A stretch of DNA of 64,000 nt from Hoeflea_A sp965249925 (GTDB lineage Bacteria > Pseudomonadota > Alphaproteobacteria > Rhizobiales > Rhizobiaceae), in NCBI GenBank assembly GCA_965249925.1, contig OZ252260.1, positions 2,604,001 to 2,668,000 of the forward strand. The letters are read 5' to 3'. Position 1 is the stretch's first letter. Each line of letters begins with the position of its first letter. Made by a program: the position numbers and the translations under genes. The notes beneath the pieces were generated by a model. It saw nothing but the letters and a program-made list of their open reading frames with translations. It was not told the DNA's origin and ran no database searches. Shown in pieces: positions 44,825-53,418 of this stretch.

Positions 44825-45575
44825 TGGATTTTCGGTTCTGGTGACCGGCGGTGGCTCGGGTCTTGGCGCTGGCATCGCCCGGCACATGGCCGGGCAGGGT
44901 GCGAAAGTGACGATTAGCGGGCGCCGCGTCGACAAGCTCGACTCGGTCGCCGCCTCGATCGGCGCCGCCTGCGCCATTGCGCCGGGCGACATCTGTTCGG
45001 AACAGGACCGCGCGCGTATGATCGACACGGCTGTGGCCCATGGCGGCGGCCTGCAGGGACTCGTCAACACCGCGGGCAACATGCTCAACGGTCCGATCAC
45101 CGAGCTCCAGGCGCAGGATATCCTCAATCTTCTCAACGCCAATGTCGTCGCCGGCATGGTCTTGACCGGTCTGGCGACGCCGCACTTGGAAAAACAGGGC
45201 GGTGCCGTGGTTTTCGTCGGTTCCGTCCACACAAGGCGGTCCTATCCGGGAGCCTCGCCATACGCCGCCTCGAAGGGCGCCGTCGAAGTGCTGAGCCGGG
45301 TACTGGCGGCCGAACTCGGGCCAAAGGGCATCCGCGTCAACTGTCTGGTGCCGGGCGCGGTGCCGACGGAAATCAACGTGCGGGCCGGCGTCGCCGAAAG
45401 CTTCGACCACAATCTCGCCCGGCTGAAGTCGATGGAGGTCGATCATCCGCTCGGCCGTATCGGCGCGCCGGAGGAAATCGCCGAAGCCGTCGATTACCTG
45501 CTGCGCGCCACCTGGACGACAGGCACGTCAATCGTCATCGACGGCGGCCTGTCGCTCGGCGTCACGTACAAATAG
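44811..45575 (+). CDS. Short-chain dehydrogenase/reductase (SDR 2)
   Basis: A 254-residue classical SDR with TGGGSGLG (12-19), NTAG (86-89) and catalytic S138, Y151, K155. Arg-Arg after beta-2 (ISGRRVDK) points to NADP(H) preference, in contrast to SDR 1. Having one NAD-type and one NADP-type SDR in the same operon would fit successive or opposing redox steps. ATG at 44811 overlaps the ThuA-like gene by 14 bp. Confidence 0.87.
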   Translation: MQPIDGFSVLVTGGGSGLGAGIARHMAGQGAKVTISGRRVDKLDSVAASIGAACAIAPGDICSEQDRARMIDTAVAHGGGLQGLVNTAGNMLNGPITELQAQDILNLLNANVVAGMVLTGLATPHLEKQGGAVVFVGSVHTRRSYPGASPYAASKGAVEVLSRVLAAELGPKGIRVNCLVPGAVPTEINVRAGVAESFDHNLARLKSMEVDHPLGRIGAPEEIAEAVDYLLRATWTTGTSIVIDGGLSLGVTYK

Positions 45576-45587
45576 GGGAGGACTTCG

Positions 45588-45926
45588 ATGATCGTCGAGC
45601 AGCGTACCTACACCTTTCATCCGGGCGGTCTGCCGAAATTCCTCAAACATTATGCTGAGTCGGGCGCGCAGGCTTTGCAGCAGCGCGTTCTCGGCAACCT
45701 GATCGGTTATTTCGCCACCGAAATCGGCACACTGAACCAGTCGGTGCATCTGTGGGGCTACGAGTCGCTCGACGACCGGATGGTACGGCGCGCCGCGCTC
45801 CTGGAAGAGCCGGTCTGGACCTCCTTCCTGGCCGACATTCTGCCGTTGCTGCAGAAACAGGAGTCGAAAATCCTGTTGCCGACCGGTTTTTCGCCGATCG
45901 GCGGAACGGGGCCCGACGCGAATTGA
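45588..45926 (+). CDS. NIPSNAP family protein
   Basis: A 112-residue dimeric alpha-beta barrel protein of the NIPSNAP group. IVEQRTYTFHPGGLPKFL starts the ferredoxin-like fold, followed by IGYFATEIGTLNQSVHLWGY and LEEPVWTSFLADI. NIPSNAP genes often sit in catabolic clusters, but the biochemical role is unclear. It follows SDR 2 by 12 bp behind a GGGGAGG ribosome-binding site and is probably the last gene of the P450 operon before the transporter genes. Confidence 0.85.
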   Translation: MIVEQRTYTFHPGGLPKFLKHYAESGAQALQQRVLGNLIGYFATEIGTLNQSVHLWGYESLDDRMVRRAALLEEPVWTSFLADILPLLQKQESKILLPTGFSPIGGTGPDAN

Positions 45927-46029
45927 CAGGCCGGAGATTTTACGCCAACTTCGATTATATCAATTTCGATTTTCTTCACGAAAGTCGATGGAGAGCCGGG
46001 CGTACCCGGCCGCACTTGGGAGGAGCACG

Positions 46030-46095
46030 GTGAGCGGCATCGCACGCGACAAGGCCACTTTGGCGGCCCGGTCCGGCCGTCGGGAGGGTCGCTGA
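46030..46095 (+). CDS. Possible 21-residue leader peptide before livH
   Basis: A GTG start preceded by GGGAGGAG encodes a 21-residue basic peptide ending in TGA immediately before the livH ATG. The strong ribosome-binding site is better than any for livH itself, so reading this frame could couple translation to livH. There is no similarity to a known leader. It could also be only a fortuitous frame in a promoter region (45927-46095) that contains two TTCGAT words. Confidence 0.3.
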   Translation: MSGIARDKATLAARSGRREGR

Positions 46096-46986
46096 ATGCT
46101 GGCTCAGCAGCTGCTCAACGGCATCGTGGTCAGCGGCGTTTATGCGCTGTTTGCACTTGGCTTCACGCTGGTATTCGGCATCCAGCGCATTCTCAACCTG
46201 GCCCATGGTGCGATCTTCATGACCGGCGCGATGGTCGCCTACTACACGGTCGATGCCGGCGGTCCGCTATGGCTGGGCTTCGTCACCGCGATCATCGCTT
46301 CGGGCCTGCTGTCGGTGTTCGTCGAAATCGTCTGTTTCCGCCGTCTGCGCAAGACCGGCGATGAGGAGTTCGGCGGCATCATCTCCTCGATCGGCGCCGG
46401 GCTGGTGATCATGACCGTCGCCCAGCGGGTGTCCGATACGCTGATCCTGCGCTTTCCGTTCGAGACCTTTCCGGTGGTGATCTTCAAGTTCTGGGGCTTG
46501 CGGGTGTCAGCGCTGCAGCTGTTCATGGCTGGCGCTGCGGTCGTGCTGGTGTTCATCCTCGGATACTACATCTACCGCACCTCGTTCGGCCGCCGGGTGC
46601 GTGCGGTGACCGACAACGAGCACGCCGCGATGCTGATGGGCATCAACCCCAACCTGATCTATTCGCAGACCTATTTCCTCGCCGGCGCACTGGCCGGTGC
46701 CGCCGGGGTGCTGGTCGGCCTCGCTTTCAATTCGATCAGTTTCGTGATGGGCGAGCCCTACCTGATGTTCGGCTTCGTCATCATCATTCTCGGCGGGCTG
46801 GGCTCCATTCCGGGCGCGCTGCTCGCCAGCCTGGTCTTCGGCATGGGCCAGACGCTGACCATCGCCTATCTGCCGTCGGGCCTGACCGACACGGTCATCT
46901 TTGCTGCCCTGTTCCTGATTCTGCTGCTCCGCCCGCACGGGCTGATGGGCAAGGAAGAGGCCGGCAACATCAGGGGGCGCAGATGA
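46096..46986 (+). CDS. livH: Branched-chain-type ABC transporter permease LivH
   Basis: A 296-residue BPD_transp_2 permease with about eight helices. Landmarks are LVFGIQRILNLAHGAIFM near the N-terminus, TDNEHAAMLMGINPNLIY before the coupling region and IIILGGLGSIPGALLASLVF. With LivM it forms the membrane channel of a Liv-type importer. Placement directly after the P450 operon suggests uptake of its growth substrate rather than leucine. The stop overlaps livM as ATGA. Confidence 0.9.
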   Translation: MLAQQLLNGIVVSGVYALFALGFTLVFGIQRILNLAHGAIFMTGAMVAYYTVDAGGPLWLGFVTAIIASGLLSVFVEIVCFRRLRKTGDEEFGGIISSIGAGLVIMTVAQRVSDTLILRFPFETFPVVIFKFWGLRVSALQLFMAGAAVVLVFILGYYIYRTSFGRRVRAVTDNEHAAMLMGINPNLIYSQTYFLAGALAGAAGVLVGLAFNSISFVMGEPYLMFGFVIIILGGLGSIPGALLASLVFGMGQTLTIAYLPSGLTDTVIFAALFLILLLRPHGLMGKEEAGNIRGRR

Positions 46987-47846
46987 GCCAGTATATCGCC
47001 GGCTATCTGCCGATGTTCGATCTCTATCTGCTGCATCTCGGCCTTGCCTTCAGCCAGTACATCGTGCTGCGCGCCGGCGTGTTTTCACTGGCCACCGCGG
47101 CTTTCGCCGGGATCGGCGCCTACACGGCCGGGGTTTTCGCGGTTAAGCTTGGCATGCACCCGGTGGTCGGGCTGGCGGCCGGCACGCTGACCGGCATGGG
47201 CGCCGCCCTGTTCCTGTCGATCCCGCTGGCCCGCCTCCGCGGTGTCTATCAGGCGATCGCCACCGTTGCCTTCATTCAGATTCTGGTATCCCTCAACATC
47301 TATTCCGAGGATCTGACCGGCGGGGCCATGGGATTGAACGGCATTCCCAAGACGGTGGGTACGGGCTGGTTGCTGGTTGCCGCGGTGGCGGCGACCTATC
47401 TCGTCTGGGCGATCGAAAAGGGCCGGCTCGGCCGAGCCTTCAACGCCATCCGCCAGGACGAGGCGGTGGCGGCGTCGCTCGGCATCTCGATCACCTGGCA
47501 CCAGGCCCTCGCTTTTGCCATTTCGGGTGCATTGGCAGGGCTGTTCGGCGGCCTCGAGGCGTATCATTCCTATGCGCTCGATCCCAATCAATTCGGCTTC
47601 CACCTGCTGATCACGGTGCTGTCTTACGTCATTCTGGGCGGCCGCAACTCGGTGGTCGGGCCGCTGATCGGCACGGCCATTCTGATCATCCTGCCGGAAC
47701 TGGCCCGGCCGCTCGCCGAAAACCGCATGATCATCTACGGCGTCATGCTGATCGTGGTCATCAACTACCTGCCCAAGGGAATTGCCGACACCACCCTCGA
47801 CGGTCTGCGGGCGCGGCGGTTGAAACGGCGCGAGGCGTTGGCATGA
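46983..47846 (+). CDS. livM: Branched-chain-type ABC transporter permease LivM
   Basis: A 287-residue second permease. It shows YIVLRAGVFSLATAAFAGIG at the start, FNAIRQDEAVAASLGISIT before the transmembrane core of the second half, and YVILGGRNSVVGPLIGTAIL. It is slightly shorter than many LivM proteins because the N-terminal extra helices are reduced. It overlaps livH and livG by 4 bp each (ATGA), forming a tightly coupled operon. Confidence 0.9.
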   Translation: MSQYIAGYLPMFDLYLLHLGLAFSQYIVLRAGVFSLATAAFAGIGAYTAGVFAVKLGMHPVVGLAAGTLTGMGAALFLSIPLARLRGVYQAIATVAFIQILVSLNIYSEDLTGGAMGLNGIPKTVGTGWLLVAAVAATYLVWAIEKGRLGRAFNAIRQDEAVAASLGISITWHQALAFAISGALAGLFGGLEAYHSYALDPNQFGFHLLITVLSYVILGGRNSVVGPLIGTAILIILPELARPLAENRMIIYGVMLIVVINYLPKGIADTTLDGLRARRLKRREALA

Positions 47847-48598
47847 CGACGCTGACGCTGACCAATCTGTCGAAGCATTTCGGTGGTGTCGTCGCCTCCA
47901 GGAACGTCAACATCACCGTGCCGGCCGGTGAGATCACCGGTCTGATCGGCCCCAACGGCGCCGGCAAGACGACGATCGTCAACATGATCACCGGCATGCT
48001 GCCGGTCAGCGACGGCACCATCCATGTGGGTGATACCGACATCACCCACGCGCCGGCCCACGAGATCAGCCGCGCCGGGCTCGCCCGCACCTTCCAGAAC
48101 ATCCGCCTGCTCTCCGAGGCGAGCGTCATCGACAATGTGATGATCGGCTTCCATCGCCACGAACGGTCGTCGACGCTGGCTGCGCTGCTTGGCCTGTCGT
48201 CGGCCAATCGGGAGACGGCGGAAATCCGCAACGATGCCATGGCCCTGCTCGAACGTTTCGATCTGGCCGGACTCGCCGACTATCCGGCCGGCGGGTTGTC
48301 CTACGGCCATCAGCGCAAGGTCGAGATGGCACGGGCGCTGGCTTCCGAACCGGATTTCATCCTTCTCGATGAACCGATCGCCGGCATGAACGATGTCGAG
48401 AGCGAAGCGCTGGCCGAGATTTTCCGGGGATTTGCAAACGCCGGCAAAGGTGTGCTGCTGATCGAGCACAATGTGCGCTTCGTCGCCAGGCTGTGCAGCC
48501 GCGTCTACGTTTTGGACGGCGGGCAGCTGATTTCCGAGGGCACGCCGGATCATGTGCTCAACGACCGGGCGGTGATCACCGCCTACCTGGGGGGCTGA
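47843..48598 (+). CDS. livG: Branched-chain-type ABC transporter ATP-binding protein LivG
   Basis: A 251-residue ATPase with Walker A GPNGAGKTT (about residues 36-44), family marker LARTFQNIRL, signature LSYGHQRKVEMARAL (SYGxQ variant usual for LivG) and Walker B FILLDEPIAGM. It works with LivF as the heterodimeric motor. It is translationally coupled to livM and followed 3 bp later by livF. Confidence 0.92.
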   Translation: MTTLTLTNLSKHFGGVVASRNVNITVPAGEITGLIGPNGAGKTTIVNMITGMLPVSDGTIHVGDTDITHAPAHEISRAGLARTFQNIRLLSEASVIDNVMIGFHRHERSSTLAALLGLSSANRETAEIRNDAMALLERFDLAGLADYPAGGLSYGHQRKVEMARALASEPDFILLDEPIAGMNDVESEALAEIFRGFANAGKGVLLIEHNVRFVARLCSRVYVLDGGQLISEGTPDHVLNDRAVITAYLGG

Positions 48599-48601
48599 GC
48601 G

Positions 48602-49312
48602 GTGCTGACGGTCGACAAGCTGAAGGTCCATTACAGCGGCATCCAGGCGCTGCGCGGCGTGTCGATCGAAGTCGGCCAAAGCGAGACCGTCGCGCTGATC
48701 GGACCCAACGGTGCCGGCAAGTCCAGTCTGCTCAACACCATCTCGGGCCTGGTCAAGCCGAGCGCCGGCGACATCTCCTTTGACGGCAATTCGCTGACCG
48801 GCGCGGCGCCTTGGGAGGTGACCAAAACCGGCATCCTGCAGGTTCCTGAGGGCCGCCAGGTGTTCGCCGAAATGACCGTGCTGGAAAACCTGCAGGTCGG
48901 CGAAACGGCGCTGCACGGGCGCCAGCCGACCTACCGGCTGGACGATGTCTACAAGGTCTTTCCGATATTGCAGGAGCGGCGCGATCAACTGGCCGGCTCG
49001 CTGTCCGGCGGACAGCAACAGATGCTGGTGATCGGACGCGGACTGATGGGCGGCCCGCAACTGCTGCTGCTCGACGAACCGAGCCTCGGGCTCGCGCCGG
49101 TGATCATCTCGCAGGTGTTCGCCGCCCTGGCGGAACTGAAACAGCAGGGGCTGACCATTTTGCTGGTCGAACAGAATGCCCACCTGGCGCTGACCGCGTC
49201 GGACCGGGTCTATGTCCTTGAACAGGGACAGATCGTCAAAAGCGGCACCAGTGCCGACCTCCGGGAAGATCCGGAAGTCGAAGCGCTTTATTTGGGGCAG
49301 GGCTCGGCCTGA
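48602..49312 (+). CDS. livF: Branched-chain-type ABC transporter ATP-binding protein LivF
   Basis: A 236-residue ATPase starting with GTG at 48602. Walker A is GPNGAGKSS, the LivF marker LQVPEGRQVFAEMTVLENL follows, the signature is LSGGQQQML and Walker B is LLLLDEPSLGLAP. It pairs with LivG. It is separated by 79 bp from the binding-protein gene, which has its own AAAGGAGG ribosome-binding site. Confidence 0.92.
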   Translation: MLTVDKLKVHYSGIQALRGVSIEVGQSETVALIGPNGAGKSSLLNTISGLVKPSAGDISFDGNSLTGAAPWEVTKTGILQVPEGRQVFAEMTVLENLQVGETALHGRQPTYRLDDVYKVFPILQERRDQLAGSLSGGQQQMLVIGRGLMGGPQLLLLDEPSLGLAPVIISQVFAALAELKQQGLTILLVEQNAHLALTASDRVYVLEQGQIVKSGTSADLREDPEVEALYLGQGSA

Positions 49313-49391
49313 TGGGAACGATCGATCGTATCGGCCCGGTCCGGCGCCCGGTTCCCCAAGACCATAAGAGGACCACCAAAGGAGGACTGTC

Positions 49392-50501
49392 ATGAGGACT
49401 TTCAAATCAATTGTGGCGGCGTCGGCCTTGCTGTTGACGACGGCGGCCTGGGCCGACGACGTCAAGATCGGCGTCGTCGTCTCCGAGACTTCGACCTACG
49501 CCTTTGTCGGCGTGCCGCTGGTCAACGGCATGAAGCTGGCGGCCGAGGAAATCAGTGCCAGTGACGGCTGGGGCGGCAACACGGTCGAAATCGTCTATCA
49601 GGACAATCGCTCCGACAAGCAGGAAGCCATTTCGCTGATCACCCGCATGGCGAAGTCCGAAAACGCTGACATCGTCATCGGCCCGATCGCCACCTCCGAG
49701 GCGATGGCGACAGGTCCGGTGGCCAACGATCTGAAGATCCCGATGTTCACCACCGCCACCTCGCCGGCGGTACTCGACGCCGGGCCCTACATCTTCAAAT
49801 CGACCGAAACCGCCGACGCCTATATGGCACCGGTCGCCGAGCATGTGGCAAGTCTCGACCCGAAGACCTGCTTCCTGGTGTCGATTCGCGACAATGAGGG
49901 CTATATCCGCCAGCGCAACGTGTTCCGCGATATCATGCAGAACGCCGGCGTCGAAATTCTCGGCGACGAAAGCATCCTTGCCGCCGATACCGATTTCACC
50001 GCCCTGTCCACCAAGATCGTCACGGCGGAGCCGGATTGCCTGTTCGTGACCACGCCGCCGGAACAGGCCGCCAACATCATCATCCAGGCGAAGCAGGCCG
50101 GCCTTGAGCCCGACACCATCATCGCCAGCGATTCCGGCGCCGGATCCAAGAAATATCTCGATGCCGGCGGCAGCGCCATCGAGGGCACCTTCTTCCCGGC
50201 CAGTTTCGTCGCCGACGCGTCGGACAGTTCAGCGGCTTTCTCCAAGGCCTATGAGGCCAAATTCGGCAACGCTCCGGACATCTGGGCGGCGACCGGCTAC
50301 ACCATGATGCAGACGGTGGCCAACGCCATCCGCAACGCCGGTGACGACATCAACCGCGACTCCCTGCGCGACGCCATGGCCGCGACCAAGGACCTGCCCG
50401 TGGTACTCGGCCAGGGCATGTTGAGCTTTGACGAAAACCGCATTCCGTCGATGGGCGGCATCGTCATGCAGATCAAGGATGGCGGCTGGGTCAAGCCTTA
50501 A
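49392..50501 (+). CDS. Liv-type periplasmic substrate-binding protein
   Basis: A 369-residue Peripla_BP_6 (leucine-binding-like) protein. The signal peptide is cleaved near AAWADDV (about residue 22). DVKIGVVVSETSTYAFVGVP begins the fold, and RSDKQEAISLITRM and IVIGPIATSEAMATGP are typical ligand-cleft segments. It should set the substrate specificity of the island's importer. The family binds amino acids, amides, aromatic acids and other small molecules. It is the last gene of the island, followed by a hairpin terminator. Confidence 0.9.
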   Translation: MRTFKSIVAASALLLTTAAWADDVKIGVVVSETSTYAFVGVPLVNGMKLAAEEISASDGWGGNTVEIVYQDNRSDKQEAISLITRMAKSENADIVIGPIATSEAMATGPVANDLKIPMFTTATSPAVLDAGPYIFKSTETADAYMAPVAEHVASLDPKTCFLVSIRDNEGYIRQRNVFRDIMQNAGVEILGDESILAADTDFTALSTKIVTAEPDCLFVTTPPEQAANIIIQAKQAGLEPDTIIASDSGAGSKKYLDAGGSAIEGTFFPASFVADASDSSAAFSKAYEAKFGNAPDIWAATGYTMMQTVANAIRNAGDDINRDSLRDAMAATKDLPVVLGQGMLSFDENRIPSMGGIVMQIKDGGWVKP

Positions 50502-50516
50502 GGCCTCTTTGGTGAC

Positions 50517-50543
50517 GGAACCGGCGATGGCGCCGCCGGTTCC
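50517..50543 (+). terminator. Hairpin terminator after the Liv binding-protein gene
   Basis: A perfect 10-bp stem GGAACCGGCG (50517-50526) and CGCCGGTTCC (50534-50543) with a 7-base loop, followed by GCCTGTTTGC. It lies 15 bp after the stop codon. The T-tract is weak, so termination may be partial. Confidence 0.6.
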
Positions 50544-50570
50544 GCCTGTTTGCTCGTCTGGGCAGGCGTG

Positions 50571-50798
50571 TCATCGCCGCGGCCTGCCGGTACCCGAAGA
50601 CAGTGCTGAATCGATGGTTGCGCGGTGCAGTCCGACATCGCGCAGCAGGTAGTCGGGGAGTTCCCGCAGGTGCCGGGCGTCCCGCACCCTGGCGTCCCGG
50701 GCCTTGAGCCAGGCTGCCAGGCGCAGTAACGGATTGTGCGACGCCGGATCGGTGATGTCCGGCACGACTGCGGCTTCGGGGGATACAAGAGGGGACAT
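50571..50798 (-). CDS. DUF1127 domain small protein
   Basis: A 75-residue protein with a C-terminal DUF1127 (YjiS-like) motif: LLRLAAWLKARDARVRDARH, then LRELPDYLLRDVGLHRATID. ATG at 50798 has AAGGAG 8 bp upstream. An in-frame extension further upstream lacks the pattern. Some short DUF1127 proteins in alphaproteobacteria bind RNA or affect phosphate and carbon metabolism, but the role of this longer-tailed version is unknown. It is divergent from the Lrp gene. Confidence 0.8.
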   Translation of the reverse strand: MSPLVSPEAAVVPDITDPASHNPLLRLAAWLKARDARVRDARHLRELPDYLLRDVGLHRATIDSALSSGTGRPRR

Positions 50799-50972
50799 GC
50801 CTTGGTCTCCTTTCGTGGTGGATAGAGGCGGCAGGCTATCGCTTGCGAGTGCGGTCGGATCGCGAATTGCGCTGTGGCGCGAGAACGCGCCGCAAAATAC
50901 AGCACCGGACGATTTCAAATCGTGCAGACGACGCATACACTCGCAAGTCGAATGGATTGGGAGAGTGGCGCC

Positions 50973-51431
50973 ATGCGCGACCTTGACGATTTCGACCGGC
51001 ATCTGCTCGAACTGCTCCGGATCGACAGCCGTCAGACCGGCAAGCAGTTGTCGGAGCAGGTCGGGCTGTCGCCGGCGGCCTGCCTGCGCCGTGTCCAGCG
51101 GCTGCGCCACGACGGCGCGATCGAACGCGACGTGGCGATCGTTTCGCCGGACGTCGAGGGGCCGTCCGTCACCATCATCGTGCTGTTGACCCTGTCACGC
51201 GACAGTCCCGAGCAGATACACGCGCTGCGCAAGCGCATGCTGGAGCGGCGGCAGATCCGGCGGGTCTATCACGTAACCGGCGAACCCGATTTCGTGCTCA
51301 CCGTGGTCTGCGGATCGATGGAGGAATACGCCGCCTTTACCGAAGCGCATTTTTATGAGCCGTATATCAAGCGGTTCGAGAGCCTCGTGGTACTGCGCGA
51401 TTACACCGCGCATCCGAAGTCGCGGCCATGA
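50973..51431 (+). CDS. Lrp/AsnC-family transcriptional regulator
   Basis: A 152-residue feast/famine regulator. An N-terminal HTH (LDDFDRHLLELLRIDSRQTG, LSEQVGLSPAACLRRVQRL) is followed by the ligand-binding RAM domain (VYHVTGEPDFVLTVVC). ATG at 50973 follows GGGAG; an in-frame ATG at 50952 is a weaker choice. Lrp/AsnC proteins often control divergent neighbours, here DUF1127, across 174 bp. Confidence 0.88.
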   Translation: MRDLDDFDRHLLELLRIDSRQTGKQLSEQVGLSPAACLRRVQRLRHDGAIERDVAIVSPDVEGPSVTIIVLLTLSRDSPEQIHALRKRMLERRQIRRVYHVTGEPDFVLTVVCGSMEEYAAFTEAHFYEPYIKRFESLVVLRDYTAHPKSRP

Positions 51432-51471
51432 CGGCCAATCGGAATACGGCGAAAGGACAAGAGACCACGGC

Positions 51472-52680
51472 ATGTCGTTCGAGCAGGATATCGATCGTCT
51501 GAAACGCATTGCGGATCGGTGTGATCCGTCGTTTCGAGACGTCGCTGGCGACCGCCTGGCCAGGGCCACAGCGGAGCTGGTTGCGCAGGCCCGAGCACCG
51601 ATCGACCGCTTCCTGCTAGCCGCCATGCGCTATTTGGCGCTACCGCAAAACGCGCATACACGAGCCATTCCGAATAATGTCATCCGGGTGCTGCCATTGC
51701 GCTTCGTATGGCTGGAAGACGGACCTTGCATCGTCGATGTTGCGGATCGAGGTTTGGTCGGATCGAGGCTGATCCAGGTGAACGGCACGCCGGTCGCGCA
51801 GTTTCACGAAAGGCTCTCGCCGTTCCTTGCCGGCACCGATCAACGGCGCAAGGCGATCGGCGCCATCATGTTGGGGTGGCCGGAAGCCATCGCCCTGGTC
51901 GGACTGACCGTTGGGCATGAGATCGCCCTGCAAATCGACACCGGCAACGGCGGTCTCCAAACGGTGCGGTACGACGAGAGCGCCTTGGTCGACGCGTCGC
52001 GGTACTATCCGGTGCACGAACCCGGAATCGCCTATCGACTGATCCGAGCATCCGGCCTGTGTGACCGGGAAGAGGACGCCCGTTCCGGTGTTTTCTGTCG
52101 GTCACTCCAGGCGCCACCGGTTTGGTATGTGAGACTGGGCAGCTTGCAATCCGTCGAGGGTGCCGGGCCAAGCCGGAAGCTGGCCGATGTGATCGGCAAG
52201 CTGGCCGCGTCGCCGAAACCCGCCGTGATCGTAGACTTGCGCGGCAATGCCGGCGGCAACTTTCTGGAGGCGCTGGAATTTTCGAAAGCCGTCAGCGCCA
52301 CCTGCGGACCGACGGGGAAACTGCTGCTTCTCGTCGACAAATTCACGTTTTCGGCGGCCATTGTGGTGGTCGCGCTGATCAAACATCACGCCGCCTGCGA
52401 TTGCCGGATCATCGGTGAGGCCATGGGTGACGCAACCACCTTCTATGCCGAGGGTGATCTGATCCGGCTGCCCCAGAGCGGCCTGTCGGTCCGCTATTCG
52501 ACCGTGTTCCATGATTGGAACCAGGGTCGGGCCGATTCCCGGCTGACACCGCCGTTCCTGCGCCGGCATCTGGTTGCCGCCGGCGACTTGCAGCCGGATC
52601 TGAAAGTTGCGACCACCGCACAAGATCTGCGGGCCGGGCGCGATTCGGTTGTCGAGACGGCGTTGGCCTATCTGGCTTAA
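51472..52680 (+). CDS. Peptidase S41-like protein
   Basis: A 402-residue protein. The C-terminal half resembles the S41 (tail-specific protease) catalytic domain: IVDLRGNAGGNFLEALEF and the probable nucleophile Ser in LLVDKFTFSAAIVVV. The N-terminal half contains a PDZ-like region (GLVGSRLIQVNGTPVAQF). No signal peptide is visible at the chosen start (ATG at 51472, AAGGA further upstream), so it may be cytoplasmic, which is unusual for the family. The function is not known. Confidence 0.7.
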   Translation: MSFEQDIDRLKRIADRCDPSFRDVAGDRLARATAELVAQARAPIDRFLLAAMRYLALPQNAHTRAIPNNVIRVLPLRFVWLEDGPCIVDVADRGLVGSRLIQVNGTPVAQFHERLSPFLAGTDQRRKAIGAIMLGWPEAIALVGLTVGHEIALQIDTGNGGLQTVRYDESALVDASRYYPVHEPGIAYRLIRASGLCDREEDARSGVFCRSLQAPPVWYVRLGSLQSVEGAGPSRKLADVIGKLAASPKPAVIVDLRGNAGGNFLEALEFSKAVSATCGPTGKLLLLVDKFTFSAAIVVVALIKHHAACDCRIIGEAMGDATTFYAEGDLIRLPQSGLSVRYSTVFHDWNQGRADSRLTPPFLRRHLVAAGDLQPDLKVATTAQDLRAGRDSVVETALAYLA

Positions 52681-52831
52681 GAGGCGTTTCCTGTCGCCCG
52701 TTAGGCGCGCGATTCACGGCACGGCAGCAACAAAATACCGATGCCGGCAAACCGTTTCCAGACTCCTGCGTATATGTCCCGGGCGGACAATGCGTCAGGG
52801 GCAGTGGAGCGCGCCACGGAGAACATCAACC

Positions 52832-53413
52832 ATGCGATTTATGGCAGTCGTAACCGGCCTGTTCCTGATCTTGTCAATCATGGGGCACAGTCAGGCGAAT
52901 GACCGGCAAATGACATCTGCACACGACTTCAGCTTTCCTGCCGCGACCGGTGGGACGATCGATTTGGCACAATACGCCGGCAAGGCGGTGCTTGTCGTCA
53001 ACACCGCGTCGCAATGCGGATTCACCAAGCAGTACGGTCCGCTGCAAGCGCTGTACGAGATGTACCGCGATCGCGGGTTCGTCGTCATCGGTGTGCCGTC
53101 CAACGATTTCGGCGGACAGGAGCCGGGAACAAACGATGAGATCGTTAATTTCACGCAGGCTGAATTCAGCGTCGATTTTCCGATCGCCGCTAAGTCCCGC
53201 GTCAAGGGTGCCGATGCTGCTCCGTTCTACCGCTGGGCCGGCGAGCAGGTCGGACCGATCGGCAAGCCGCGCTGGAACTTTCACAAATACCTGATCGGAC
53301 CGGATGGCCGGCTCGTGACCTGGTTTTCGACCTGGACCAAGCCCGATTCAAGTAAGCTGGCGACGGCGATCGAACAGGCTTTGCCTGATCCGGCCTCCCG
53401 GCCCGACTCCTAG
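52832..53413 (+). CDS. Secreted glutathione peroxidase family protein (Cys type)
   Basis: A 193-residue thiol peroxidase. The N-terminal hydrophobic signal (MRFMAVVTGLFLILSIMG) suggests export. The catalytic Cys62 is in NTASQCGFTKQYG, Gln96 in GGQEPGTNDEI, and Trp/Asn in KPRWNFHKYLI complete the active site. Bacterial enzymes of this type normally use thioredoxin-like donors. ATG at 52832 has GGAG 9 bp upstream; longer in-frame starts lie in non-coding sequence. The next gene, a DCC-family thiol protein, follows 5 bp later. Confidence 0.9.
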   Translation: MRFMAVVTGLFLILSIMGHSQANDRQMTSAHDFSFPAATGGTIDLAQYAGKAVLVVNTASQCGFTKQYGPLQALYEMYRDRGFVVIGVPSNDFGGQEPGTNDEIVNFTQAEFSVDFPIAAKSRVKGADAAPFYRWAGEQVGPIGKPRWNFHKYLIGPDGRLVTWFSTWTKPDSSKLATAIEQALPDPASRPDS

Positions 53414-53418
53414 GCGTC

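Noticed and set aside
47765..49465. 566-codon minus-strand frame antisense to livG/livF
   Set aside because: Mirrors the coding bias of the ATPase genes; no domain and no plausible start.
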